From Lachnoclostridium sp. UBA903 (lineage in GTDB: Bacteria; Bacillota; Clostridia; Lachnospirales; Lachnospiraceae), in contig DBEP01000114.1 in NCBI GenBank assembly GCA_002294045.1, positions 124,784 through 188,783 of the forward strand: a stretch of DNA of 64,000 nt, given 5' to 3'. Shown one piece after another: positions 52,551 through 61,000 of the stretch. Position numbers and translations under genes: made by a program. The notes below the pieces were generated by a model that was not told where the DNA came from, did not search any database, and saw only the letters and a program-made list of their open reading frames with translations. Each line of letters begins with the position of its first letter. The first letter of the stretch is position 1.

Positions 52551-53137
52551 GTTTAATACCATACGTAGTTGAACAGACCGGCAGGGGGGAAAGAAGTTAT
52601 GATATCTATTCCAGGCTGTTAAGTGACAGAATTATATTTCTGGGAGAGGATGTAAATGAAAGCTCGGCCAGTCTGGTGGTGGCCCAGTTATTATTTCTGG
52701 AAGCGCAGGACCCGGGCAAGGATATTTCCCTTTATATTAATAGCCCGGGAGGTTCCGTGCCCGCCGGTATGGCAATTTATGATACCATGAAATACATAAA
52801 ATGTGATATTTCAACCATATGTATCGGAATGGCTGCAAGCATGGGAGCTTTCCTGTTAGCCGGCGGTACCAAAGGCAAGCGGTTTGCACTTCCCAATGCC
52901 GAAATCATGATACATCAGCCCTCAGGAGGGGCAAAGGGCACGGCCAGTGATATCCGGATAATGGCGGAATACGTACTGAATAATAAAAAGAAACTGAACC
53001 GGATAATGGCCGCCAATACCGGCAGGAGCATAGAAGAAATTGAAAGGGATACGGACAGGGACCATTTCATGAGTGCGGAAGAGGCACTGAATTACGGCCT
53101 GATTGATAAAGTGATGACAAGCCGTCCGTACCAATAA
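52547..53137 (+). CDS. clpP: ClpP family serine protease (paralogue)
   Basis: Protein of 196 residues with the ClpP catalytic triad: Ser in IGMAASMGAFLLAGG, His in EIMIHQPSGG, and Asp in ERDTDRDHFMSAEEALNYGLIDKV. The start of the mature part has LLSDRIIFLGEDVNESSASLVVAQLLFLEAQDPGKDISLYINSPGG. No ClpX or trigger-factor gene is adjacent, unlike the housekeeping locus, so this is probably a second ClpP. It overlaps an AraC-type regulator gene by 4 bp, and the pair may form a control loop in which ClpP degrades the small regulator; that is inference. Confidence 0.92.
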   Translation: MSLIPYVVEQTGRGERSYDIYSRLLSDRIIFLGEDVNESSASLVVAQLLFLEAQDPGKDISLYINSPGGSVPAGMAIYDTMKYIKCDISTICIGMAASMGAFLLAGGTKGKRFALPNAEIMIHQPSGGAKGTASDIRIMAEYVLNNKKKLNRIMAANTGRSIEEIERDTDRDHFMSAEEALNYGLIDKVMTSRPYQ

Positions 53138-53231
53138 TCTTTGAACCGGATAATAATATTTAACGGATAATAATATTTGAATATAACTGTATATGTTAGT
53201 AATTTCATGTTATAAAGATATCCTGAAGGTT

Positions 53232-53393
53232 AGAGTGTGTTTGAAAAATGCTTGTGCCGGGCTGGATGCTCCAATTTGTGGGAGACAGGAGCGATTTTGG
53301 GAGAGTAGCGGTGGCTGCTCTCCCAAAATTGCGACGAAGTATACCGCAAAGTGGGGCGTTCAGAACGGCATAATGATTTTTCAAACACTCTCT
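53232..53393 (+). repeat. Dispersed inverted-repeat element, copy C (full length, about 162 bp)
   Basis: Terminal repeats AGAGTGTGTTTGAAAAAT (53232-53249) and ATTTTTCAAACACTCTCT (to about 53393) are inverted. Inside is a long hairpin, ATTTTGGGAGAG (53294-53305) with CTCTCCCAAAAT (53318-53329). There is no coding capacity. This is the reference copy for the family. The rest of the 53138-53673 gap shows nothing I can support. Confidence 0.85.
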
Positions 53394-53673
53394 AGTGAGG
53401 AATACGTAACCTTCGGGATATTTTAATTTTCCGGCATAAATGTATCATAGGATACACTGGCAGATATCCTTGCCAATTTGTAATGAAAAAGGTGCTGTAC
53501 GGATAAGCTATCCATATAAGTATCTTGATAATGTGCATAGCATGGGATAAAATAAAGGAAAGAAGTACATAGCCGGTTCATACAAAGTAAGCATATATTG
53601 CAGATTCGAAAGAACTGAACCGGGAGCGGGAGGCTTTTATGAAATAGTGTGTTATTTTAAAGGAGGAAACAGA

Positions 53674-55059
53674 ATGAAAATCGGATTAGTAAAAGCAATA
53701 AAACTGACATCTTCCTATGGAAAAATGTCCCTTAGTGAAAGGGAAAGACTTCGGGAAAACAAGCTAAAGCAGCTTGTTACTTATGCAAAAAACAACAGTC
53801 CATATTTTAACGGGCTATATGCCGGTATCGGTGAAGATTTCAAATTAACCGATTTACCTGTTACGAACAAAGTGGAGATGTTAAAATATTTTGATACATG
53901 GGTGACAGACAGAAAAGTACACTTATCCGATATTATGGAGTTTATGAATGACTTAGATAATGTGGGCCGCGGTTTTATGGGCAGGTATCTGGTTTTCACC
54001 ACATCGGGCTCCACCGGCAATCCTTCTATAATATTATGTGATAAAACAGCAAAAAATGTAATGGATGCCATAGCTATTTTGAGGGCTTATGCAAGAAAAG
54101 AAGATTTGAAGGCATTTATAAAAAAGAGGGGCAAAACGGCGGGCGTATTTGCAACAGGCGGGTTTTACCTGGGTTACGCCAGTGTCCGTAACAGACACCT
54201 GAGAATGCCCTGGAAAAAAAGACAGGCTATGATTACAAGTATATTAAATCCCATTGAGAAGATAGTAGAAGAACTTAACCGGTTTCAGCCGGCAATGTTA
54301 GGCGGTTATCCAACCGCGCTGGAACTGCTGGCCGAAGAGAAAAAAAGCGGCAGACTCCGTATCTCGCCCATATTAATTATGGCCGGAGGCGAATATTTCA
54401 GCAAGGAGCTACGTGAAATGTTATGTGAAACTTTTCAGTGTTATGTACAGACCAACTATTCCTGTACGGAAGGCGGAATGGTAGCCAGTGAATGTGAAAA
54501 CCAGCATTTTCATATAAATGATGACTGGATAATCGTAGAACCGGTGGACAAGGACAATAATCCGGTGCCTGACGGAGTACAGTCGGATAAATGGCTGCTG
54601 ACGAACCTTTCAAATTACACACAGCCTTTGATACGGTATGAAATAACCGACCGTATCATTTTACACCGGGAGGGCTGTGCCTGCCGGAATCCGTCACCCT
54701 GGGTTGAAATCGAAGGCAGGACGGATGACATATTGCATTTTCACAGTGATAAGGGAACTGTGCGTATAATTCCACTGGCATTATACGCCATACTGAAAGA
54801 AGTTCATGAAATAAACCGGTTTCAGCTTATACTAAAGCAGAATAATCAATTGGAATTACGCCTGGTCTGTAGAAGTAAGGCTGCAATACCGGAAGCTTTT
54901 GCCATGGCAGAAGGCAAAATACTCCAGTATTTAAAAGAAAACGGGATTACGGATGCAGCGGTGTATTTATCGGAGGAAGAACCGAAAGTACATCCGAAAA
55001 GCGGAAAATTCAAACATGTATATCAGGAAGTGAAAGAGGACGGAGAGAAAGAATTCTAA
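53674..55059 (+). CDS. Phenylacetate-CoA ligase (PaaK)-like adenylate-forming enzyme
   Basis: Protein of 461 residues from ATG 53674 after AAAGGAGG. The adenylation motif FTTSGSTGNPSIILCD (TSGSTGxP) is followed by MLGGYPTALELLAEE, TNYSCTEGGMVASEC, LLTNLSNYTQPLIRYEITD and the hinge GRTDDIL. There is no peptidyl-carrier domain. It activates a carboxylic acid as acyl-AMP, possibly for CoA or another acceptor. F390 synthetase and exopolysaccharide-type (CapK) proteins belong to the same family. It is downstream of repeat copy C; copy E starts 20 bp after its stop. Confidence 0.9.
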   Translation: MKIGLVKAIKLTSSYGKMSLSERERLRENKLKQLVTYAKNNSPYFNGLYAGIGEDFKLTDLPVTNKVEMLKYFDTWVTDRKVHLSDIMEFMNDLDNVGRGFMGRYLVFTTSGSTGNPSIILCDKTAKNVMDAIAILRAYARKEDLKAFIKKRGKTAGVFATGGFYLGYASVRNRHLRMPWKKRQAMITSILNPIEKIVEELNRFQPAMLGGYPTALELLAEEKKSGRLRISPILIMAGGEYFSKELREMLCETFQCYVQTNYSCTEGGMVASECENQHFHINDDWIIVEPVDKDNNPVPDGVQSDKWLLTNLSNYTQPLIRYEITDRIILHREGCACRNPSPWVEIEGRTDDILHFHSDKGTVRIIPLALYAILKEVHEINRFQLILKQNNQLELRLVCRSKAAIPEAFAMAEGKILQYLKENGITDAAVYLSEEEPKVHPKSGKFKHVYQEVKEDGEKEF

Positions 55060-55079
55060 AGGATAACCGGTAGTCCGGC

Positions 55080-55155
55080 ATGATCGCTCCTTGCCTTCCA
55101 GAAAGCGAAGCGTCCGGCCCGGCGCCGCACAAGTATTTTTCAAACACACTCCGGA
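55080..55155 (-). repeat. Dispersed inverted-repeat element, copy E (half)
   Basis: It runs from about CGCTCC to the end ATTTTTCAAACACACTC, and matches the last half of copy D and the reverse complement of the first half of copy C. It ends 18 bp before the Nudix start codon, so it shapes the 5' leader of that gene. Confidence 0.75.
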
Positions 55156-55172
55156 GCGGACAGGAGACAGAA

Positions 55173-55727
55173 ATGAATCAGAACAGTTGGGTAAGCGATT
55201 CCGATTTTATTGGAATTATTGACAAAAGAAATTATAACGTAATGTGGGAGAAAGTAACCAGGACGGCAATCAGGGGAATTATCGAATCAGACGGTAAAAT
55301 AGCGTTAATTCACAGCAGCAAATATGGGGACTATAAATTTCCTGGCGGCGGAATGGAAGCAGGGGAAAGCATGGAAGAAACCTTAATCCGGGAAGTTTCG
55401 GAAGAAACCGGGTTAAAGGTGGTTCCCGAATCCATCCGGTATTGGGGCAAAGTCAAGGAAATTAAGAAAGATAAAGAACAAAATAGGATTTTTGAGCAGA
55501 TATCCTATTACTTTCATTGTGACATTCTGCCGGAGAAAGGTAAGCGCAACCTGAATGAATATGAGGAAAAGTATGAATATGTATTAATGTGGAAAACCCT
55601 GGAGGAAGCTATTGAAAATAATACGATAGCCAACAATACGGAATATACGCCCTGGGTTTTCAGAGATACGCTGGTAATGGATAAATTAAAGGAAGAAAAG
55701 GATCTGAAAATCATCGCACCGTCCTAA
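55173..55727 (+). CDS. Nudix hydrolase
   Basis: Protein of 184 residues from ATG 55173 behind CAGGAGA; a longer frame continues upstream through a repeat element but lacks its own site. The Nudix box GGMEAGESMEETLIREVSEETGL (G-x5-E-x7-REV-x-EE-x-GL) is complete. The family hydrolyses nucleoside diphosphate derivatives such as sugar nucleotides or oxidised dNTPs. The last residues (KDLKIIAPS) and the stop codon are provided by the repeat element downstream, so the original C-terminus was probably altered by its insertion. Confidence 0.9.
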   Translation: MNQNSWVSDSDFIGIIDKRNYNVMWEKVTRTAIRGIIESDGKIALIHSSKYGDYKFPGGGMEAGESMEETLIREVSEETGLKVVPESIRYWGKVKEIKKDKEQNRIFEQISYYFHCDILPEKGKRNLNEYEEKYEYVLMWKTLEEAIENNTIANNTEYTPWVFRDTLVMDKLKEEKDLKIIAPS

Positions 55728-55853
55728 ACGCCTCACTTTGCGGTATACTGCGTCGCGATTTTGGGACGTAGCACCACTACGGACCCAAAAACGCTTCTGC
55801 CTCCACAAAGCGGAGCATCCAGTCCGGCACAAGTATTTTTCAAACTCACTCTG
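55694..55853 (-). repeat. Dispersed inverted-repeat element, copy D (nearly full length)
   Basis: It matches the reverse complement of copy C almost end to end: ATCATCGCACCGTCC..., CACTTTGCGGTATACTGCGTCG, a variant hairpin (TTTTGGGACGTAG/CTACGGACCCAAAA), then CCGGCACAAGTATTTTTCAAACTCACTC. Its left end lies inside the Nudix coding region. Confidence 0.85.
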
Positions 55854-55872
55854 GTTTTATAAACTAATTATT

Positions 55873-56325
55873 CTAAAATCTTGATTTCTCATAATTGTAT
55901 GGAATACTTGTACCAACAACAACATCTTCAATTTTTTCCAGGATAAGCCAGTCATCCATATTGCCCTGACGTTCAAAATCCAATGGCTCTATCTGTTTTA
56001 CGCTTTCAAGTTCCACAAGGCAGAGACATTTCTTATGCCACCGTTCTTTTTGTTTAGTAGACAGATTTAATTTCTCCTGATTATCCGATAACACTTTTTC
56101 AATCTCAGCATCCGTAAGTTTTACATAATCTTGTACGCTTTTTACGGAAGCAGCAGCTGATATCCTGCCGGTACCTTTATTCATAAAATAGAGAGTCTCA
56201 TCCTGAAAAACCCTGCTGTGGGGGATTTTTCTCCCTGCGGCACCGCGGATAATCATGGTTTTTGAACCGGCTAAAATCTTTTCCAGCTCGTGTTCTTTCC
56301 CATCACAATAAACCAGATGTACCAT
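55873..56325 (-). CDS. Uncharacterised protein, possibly ASCH/PUA-like
   Basis: Protein of 150 residues from ATG 56325 behind AGGGGA. Sequence begins MVHLVYCDGKEHELEKILAG and includes FQDETLYFMNKGTGRISAAASVKSVQDY, which is compatible with an ASCH-like RNA-binding beta fold; I do not recognise it with certainty. It starts 2 bp after the stop of the AraC/GyrI gene, so the two form an operon. Confidence 0.65.
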   Translation of the reverse strand: MVHLVYCDGKEHELEKILAGSKTMIIRGAAGRKIPHSRVFQDETLYFMNKGTGRISAAASVKSVQDYVKLTDAEIEKVLSDNQEKLNLSTKQKERWHKKCLCLVELESVKQIEPLDFERQGNMDDWLILEKIEDVVVGTSIPYNYEKSRF

Positions 56326-56327
56326 TC

Positions 56328-57182
56328 TCAATCCCCTTTCTTCTCAACCGGAATCCAGGCTTCGTACCTGGTATTTTGCGGGTCGGCATTCAGATATACT
56401 TCTATATCAGGTGCGTTGGCATATTCATAACCCGAAGAGGGAAGCCATTCCGTTACGATTCTTTTTTCTAATTCCTGGATGGACTGATTGGTTCCTTCAC
56501 CCGGAAAAATAGCCCAGGTTGAAGCAGGAACCGTGTACTCTTCCAAGCCATTGCCAATTGGCTGGTGACTGGCAACGGCAATATAATATTTCCAATTTCC
56601 CGGTTCATTGCAGGAGCTTACCCCAAGCAAACCCAATGGCATACCGTCCATCATCCCTGCAATTCTGGGGATAGTACCATCTGCTGCGGCATTTTCCCAC
56701 ATTTTAGGTACTATTTCAAAATTTTTCTCAAGCTCCGGCAGCAGCGGTTTGGAAATACCGATAATCCGGAAGGCTTTCTTTTTTTCAATTCTGTAATCCA
56801 ATGAAACATCTCCTTTTATTGTTATTTTGAAGCTGACAGGAGGAAATGCTTTCAAAACAGTACCATTTTTTCTTACATGGGAAGGGGCTGTTTTGTGAAT
56901 ACTTTTAAATGCCCTGTTAAATGCTGTCGGTGAATCGTACCCATATTTAAGCGCGATATCGATTACCTTTTTATCCCCGTTCTGCAAATCCACGGCAGCC
57001 AGCGACATTTTCCTGCGGCGTATATATTCGGATAACGGTATGTCAGCCATATAAGAGAACATCCGCTGGAAATGATAAGTCGAACAGCAGGCAATCTTTG
57101 CTGTTTCCTCTAAATCAATAACATCCGTCATATGTTCCTCCATATAATTAACGGCACTGTTCAGACGGTCTATCCAATCCAT
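56328..57182 (-). CDS. AraC family regulator with GyrI-like effector domain
   Basis: Protein of 284 residues. The AraC helix-turn-helix is at residues about 8-105 (AVNYMEEHMTDVIDLEETAKIACCSTYHFQRMFSYMADIPLSEYIRRRKMS...DIALKYGYDSPTAFNRAFKSIH). It is followed by a GyrI-like/Rob-type domain (YRIEKKKAFRIIGISKPL ... YTVPASTWAIFPGEG ... GYEYANAPDIEVYL) that binds small hydrophobic or cationic ligands. The ATG follows AAGGAGG. Such proteins commonly sense drugs. Confidence 0.92.
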   Translation of the reverse strand: MDWIDRLNSAVNYMEEHMTDVIDLEETAKIACCSTYHFQRMFSYMADIPLSEYIRRRKMSLAAVDLQNGDKKVIDIALKYGYDSPTAFNRAFKSIHKTAPSHVRKNGTVLKAFPPVSFKITIKGDVSLDYRIEKKKAFRIIGISKPLLPELEKNFEIVPKMWENAAADGTIPRIAGMMDGMPLGLLGVSSCNEPGNWKYYIAVASHQPIGNGLEEYTVPASTWAIFPGEGTNQSIQELEKRIVTEWLPSSGYEYANAPDIEVYLNADPQNTRYEAWIPVEKKGD

Positions 57183-57467
57183 TCCTTTACCTCCTTAAGA
57201 ATAAAATAAACAATTACTGCAAAAAATGCCTCTCTTTTTCTGCCCGATAAAGAGAGCATATAGAGAGCATATATTAACGTAGATATGTGCCAATACAAGG
57301 CATAGCGGCAAAATTTAGCCATATTTATTATAGCATTGAGTTTATAGGAATGTATATGATAAAATACGGATTTCATATATTAAAGAAATACCTATTTATA
57401 TATTAAATTAAATTGTAAGCATGCAATATTTCTTGAGTACGGCATATATTCTACCGAGGTGAAAAAT

Positions 57468-57677
57468 ATGCAGTCATGCGAACTAGCGGCCACCATTACA
57501 GCAATTGCCTGCGCCATAGCAAATAATTGTTCCGAGGAAGAAGTCACTATAATGGCATCTGCTTTTAATCAGCTTGGAGATACGCTGGCAACGATACTTG
57601 CACAGGAAAGTTTTATTAATGCTCAGAAGGATACGGGAAAAAGTCAAAAGGAGTGTAAAAAAAATGTGGAGGGATGA
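57468..57677 (+). CDS. DUF6774-like small protein
   Basis: Protein of 69 residues from ATG 57468 behind CCGAGGTG. It has the pattern CELAATITAIACAIANNCSEEEVTIMASAFNQLGDTLATILAQ, a helical Cys-containing small protein common in Clostridia and of unknown function. The stop codon lies in the loop of the terminator that follows. Confidence 0.7.
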   Translation: MQSCELAATITAIACAIANNCSEEEVTIMASAFNQLGDTLATILAQESFINAQKDTGKSQKECKKNVEG

Positions 57678-57689
57678 CTCCACATTTTT
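57661..57689 (+). terminator. Rho-independent terminator
   Basis: AAAATGTGGAG (57661-57671) pairs with CTCCACATTTT (57678-57688) around GGATGA, with a T-run. The stem includes the last codons of the small protein gene. Confidence 0.9.
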
Positions 57690-57699
57690 TATTCTTACC

Positions 57700-57735
57700 A
57701 GAGCTTGTTTGAAAACTGCTTGTGTTGGGTTTAAT
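57700..57735 (+). repeat. Dispersed inverted-repeat element, copy F (end fragment)
   Basis: AGAGCTTGTTTGAAAACTGCTTGTGTTGGG matches the left end of copy C with several differences; the rest is missing. Confidence 0.5.
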
Positions 57736-57745
57736 ACAAAGTAAA

Positions 57746-57848
57746 TTAAAAAAGATACCATGAAAGAACTGACCTCCTATAAGTTAGATTTTTAGGTCTA
57801 ACTTATAGGGGTCAGTTCAAAATAATAATTTTACGGTATCTTTTTTAA
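57746..57848. mobile_element. 103-bp palindromic element with IS3-like inverted repeats
   Basis: Outer arms TTAAAAAAGATACC (57746-57759) and GGTATCTTTTTTAA (57835-57848) are perfect complements. Inner arms GAACTGACCTCCTATAAG... and its complement (TCTAACTTATAGG..., from 57797) are 22-23 bp with one inserted base. The centre is TTTTTAGG. Ends of the type TGACCCCTATAAGTTAGA are known on IS3-family elements as I recall; a solo OrfA-like gene lies 335 bp downstream. Confidence 0.65.
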
Positions 57849-58182
57849 ATATATGTTTTGTACATAATATTACACTTTGTGTTTCGGTTCAAGAAAAGGA
57901 TGAAACATACAAATAAAATTTAAATCGATAACATGTTTCAATACATAAATGTATGAAAAGCTTCAATAGAAATAAGATAACAGGAAATTATAGCATAGTC
58001 AATCTTAAAAATATAATTTTTCTAAATTTCAAATTTAATTAATTCATAACTGTATTGTCTTATAATAATTTTAAATATATAAATTTATTATATCAAATAA
58101 TAAAATTTAAATAGAAAACATTGAAAAAATTTATTGCAAATATTAGAGAAATATGTTAATATTACCCATAGGAGGAAAAAAT
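57849..58182. other. AT-rich region upstream of the OrfA-like/cas genes
   Basis: Very AT-rich and without gene signal. A possible promoter for the cas side is TTGCAA (58134-58139) with TAATAT (58157-58162) at 17 bp; it is weak. No CRISPR repeats are seen here. Confidence 0.4.
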
Positions 58183-58473
58183 ATGATAAAAAATAGCAAT
58201 CAACTCAAAGGAGAATCCATTAAACGTGTTATTGGAGATGAAATTGCTTTTAAGGTTTCCGGAGATTTGAATATTAATATTAATTCCATTTACATAGAAA
58301 AATTATGTTATAAAGAATATTCGGAGCAGCCTTGTGTAATGAGTGGACATGCTCATCCCAAAAATGAGGAGATTCATAAACTTCAGAAACAAATCTGTGC
58401 GCTGCAGGAAGAAAATAAAATTCTGAAAAAAGCTGGTGCTGTATTTGTAAAGAACTTGAGTGTAAATTCCTGA
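58183..58473 (+). CDS. Solo IS3-family OrfA-like protein
   Basis: Protein of 96 residues from ATG 58183 behind ATAGGAGG. The second half (EEIHKLQKQICALQEENKILKKA) matches the leucine-zipper end of IS3 OrfA proteins. The first half (IKRVIGDEIAFKVSGDLNI...YKEYSEQPCVMSGH) aligns loosely with their helix-turn-helix region, which appears degenerate. No OrfB follows; instead cas6 starts 62 bp downstream. It may be a transposase remnant or a small DNA-binding protein kept near the cas operon. Confidence 0.6.
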   Translation: MIKNSNQLKGESIKRVIGDEIAFKVSGDLNININSIYIEKLCYKEYSEQPCVMSGHAHPKNEEIHKLQKQICALQEENKILKKAGAVFVKNLSVNS

Positions 58474-58534
58474 GCGGATTCAAAATTTACAGGATAGTTT
58501 ATGATAATATGAAACAAACGAAGGAGGTGAAAAA

Positions 58535-59218
58535 ATGATTTATTATGAATTAGTACTTACTATATACATGAAGCAATCGGTACGGAATGATTTTATGTAT
58601 GAAAAGCTAAATAAATATATTAATTCAGGTATGCTTCAAAATATAAAATTAAAAGCCTTACATAAAGAAAACCGGTTTAAATGGTATCTGTTCGGTCTTC
58701 CTTACCCTCTGGAACCGGACCGTACTTATAAAGAGAGCAGGGTTTATGTATGGAATGTAAGAAGCTGTAAGCTTGATTTTATAACGGCATTAAAGGAATG
58801 TACCAACGGGGAATGTGACAGTTTTAAAGTGTTAAGCTGTGAATTGAAAAACTGCAGTCCTAGTTTCGTCAACCGGATAGTCAGCCTGACGCCTGCGGTT
58901 ATTACCCTGGAGGGGAAATATTGGACGAAAGAAGACGGCATTGAAACAGCCATACAAAAATTATGTTCCAATGCAAACCGTAAGTATGAGGCATATTACC
59001 AGGAAAAAGTGGATACAAAGCATCAATTTATTGAATCGGTGAATCAATTAAATCATATGCCGATTCCTATACCCTATAAGAAGACAAAGCTGGTAGGAAA
59101 CAAATTTGAAATCCAGGTAAAATCCGATACGTTGTCACAGAGGCTGGCAGCTTTAATATTGGCGGCAGGCGTGGGAGAAAAAGGCTCAATAGGAATGGGA
59201 TACAGTTTATATAAGTAG
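58535..59218 (+). CDS. cas6: CRISPR-associated endoribonuclease Cas6
   Basis: Protein of 227 residues with a ferredoxin-like N-terminus (YYELVLTIYMKQSVRNDFMYEKLNKYIN) and the characteristic C-terminal Gly-rich loop AAGVGEKGSIGMGYSLYK. Cas6 cuts the CRISPR transcript within each repeat to make crRNAs. It is first in a type I-B order (cas6-cas8b-cas7-cas5-cas3). RBS GAAGGAGGTG. The array itself is not in the window. Confidence 0.93.
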   Translation: MIYYELVLTIYMKQSVRNDFMYEKLNKYINSGMLQNIKLKALHKENRFKWYLFGLPYPLEPDRTYKESRVYVWNVRSCKLDFITALKECTNGECDSFKVLSCELKNCSPSFVNRIVSLTPAVITLEGKYWTKEDGIETAIQKLCSNANRKYEAYYQEKVDTKHQFIESVNQLNHMPIPIPYKKTKLVGNKFEIQVKSDTLSQRLAALILAAGVGEKGSIGMGYSLYK

Positions 59219-59233
59219 AAAGGGGGTGTTATC

Positions 59234-61000
59234 ATGGTAAAAGAACTAATAGAATTATTTAGTTCCGCCAAAGATATGGAAAAAATAGTATTGGATAATT
59301 ATATCCCTAAGAACGGCCTGTATTTTTTTGTGGACAGGCAGGGCCATATGAAACCGCCGCTGTTAATCAAGAGAAGAGAAATTACTAAAACCGAGCGTTA
59401 CAATTGGTTTTGCAGGGCCGATTATTACAGCCAGTTAATTGATATGAATAAGCCGGTGGACAAGAATAAGAAAATACACAGCAATAATATCTATTCATTT
59501 TTTCTGAAAGCAAGCCTGCTTCCCGGTATGGGTGAAAAAGACAAGGAATTGACAATGGAAGAAATAAGACAGGCTGTTAACCGGTATTATGATATTTTAT
59601 CGGAGGAAAACCAGGATAAAGAAGCAAAAAGAATCCTGGGAACGGTTAACTTAGAACCATTGGATCAGGAAGAGGCGAATCGAAACAGGTTATTTTTATT
59701 GGAGCATTTAAATGAAATTTTAATTAGTATTGAATCCGCAGCCAGAGAAGAGAAAGAATTCTCCAATAAAGAGTATATTAAAATCTTTTTTGAGGCCCCT
59801 TTTGAAAAATACGAACAGGAATATCTTCGCTATACACTGCCCAAGATTTTCAACAATAATGGGGCAAACGTTGAGATCAACGGTGAAATATGGGGATTAA
59901 GCAATGACAATATGGGACTGAATAGTAAGAAACCATTTCTGGAATGTAAAAGCACGAAATTCAAAGTACCGTTTCGTCTGTCCCTGAAGGAGGCGTTAAT
60001 CAGCAAGCGGGTTTTTGAGTGGCTGAATTTTTACAGCGATGAGGAAGGCGGGTATAGGAAGGAACTGCCGATTCCCTTTAATTATGATTTTAAAGGTTCG
60101 GTATATGACGATAAACCATATTTGTATTTTTATAAGGAACAGGAAAACGGAAAGACCATAATTAAAGATTTTGATGTAGTTCCTCATGAAGTAAAGCTGA
60201 AAGAAAAATTCAGATATGAGAATTACCTGGAAATGAACAAGTTTGAAGAAACCGATATTACCGATATGAAGCAACTGGAAAAGAGAGTAGACGAAAGCTT
60301 TTATTTCCAGAAGCTTATTTATTCCTATTATAATGATGATATCAAACCAAAAGCCGGAGTGATTAGCGCGGATCAGATTAATATACTCTTTATGTCAAGA
60401 AAAGCAATGCAGGATTTCTTTCGAAAAGGACAGGATGAAGGAATCTGCTCTTGTATTGATAAGGTAACACTCCAGCTGGTAGCAGATAAGTTTATCGGCA
60501 AGGACAATTTTTCAATGTATGATATTGGCAAAAGCTTAAATTTAAGGTGGAATTTGCTGCGTTATTTTAAGATTGGAGGAAAGGAAACTATGGGTGACAA
60601 AGTAGGAGAATTAAGGCAGATATTAAAAGAAAAAATGGTGTCGGATATCTATGCGGGACTGGCTAATGACGAGGAATTTTATTTTGCCTGCGGGCAGTTA
60701 GGTACATATCTGGCACTGCAAAGCGAAGCAAAAAATCAGGCACATGATGTTTATGAAAGTTACTTTTATACAAATAATGGAGAACGGCTGAAAAAGATTC
60801 TTAAAGATGCGTATCTAACTTATAATCATAAGATTTTTATAAATTATAAAAGGGTGAATTCATTAATTGCCATGATAATGGGATATGATACGGAGTCTAA
60901 GGTTAATACGGATTTGCTGTTAGCGGGACTTAGTGCACCCAATATTTTGATGGAAAAAACCGAGAAGTCAGGAGGAAACGATAATGGAGATGAAAAATAG
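59234..61000 (+). CDS. cas8b: Type I-B Cascade large subunit Cas8b (Csh1-like)
   Basis: Protein of 588 residues. The sequence start (VKELIELFSSAKDMEKIVLDNYIPKNGLYFFVDRQG) and size fit the TM1802/Csh1 group of Cas8b proteins, which recognise the PAM and join the Cas7-Cas5 complex. No zinc finger is obvious. It starts after AAAGGGGGTG and overlaps cas7 by 17 bp. Family call rests on position and overall resemblance, since Cas8 proteins diverge fast. Confidence 0.85.
   Translation: MVKELIELFSSAKDMEKIVLDNYIPKNGLYFFVDRQGHMKPPLLIKRREITKTERYNWFCRADYYSQLIDMNKPVDKNKKIHSNNIYSFFLKASLLPGMGEKDKELTMEEIRQAVNRYYDILSEENQDKEAKRILGTVNLEPLDQEEANRNRLFLLEHLNEILISIESAAREEKEFSNKEYIKIFFEAPFEKYEQEYLRYTLPKIFNNNGANVEINGEIWGLSNDNMGLNSKKPFLECKSTKFKVPFRLSLKEALISKRVFEWLNFYSDEEGGYRKELPIPFNYDFKGSVYDDKPYLYFYKEQENGKTIIKDFDVVPHEVKLKEKFRYENYLEMNKFEETDITDMKQLEKRVDESFYFQKLIYSYYNDDIKPKAGVISADQINILFMSRKAMQDFFRKGQDEGICSCIDKVTLQLVADKFIGKDNFSMYDIGKSLNLRWNLLRYFKIGGKETMGDKVGELRQILKEKMVSDIYAGLANDEEFYFACGQLGTYLALQSEAKNQAHDVYESYFYTNNGERLKKILKDAYLTYNHKIFINYKRVNSLIAMIMGYDTESKVNTDLLLAGLSAPNILMEKTEKSGGNDNGDEK

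Noticed and set aside
55080..55172. N-terminal extension of the Nudix protein
   Set aside because: The extra 31 codons are encoded by a repeat element, lack a ribosome binding site, and precede a normal start with CAGGAGA.
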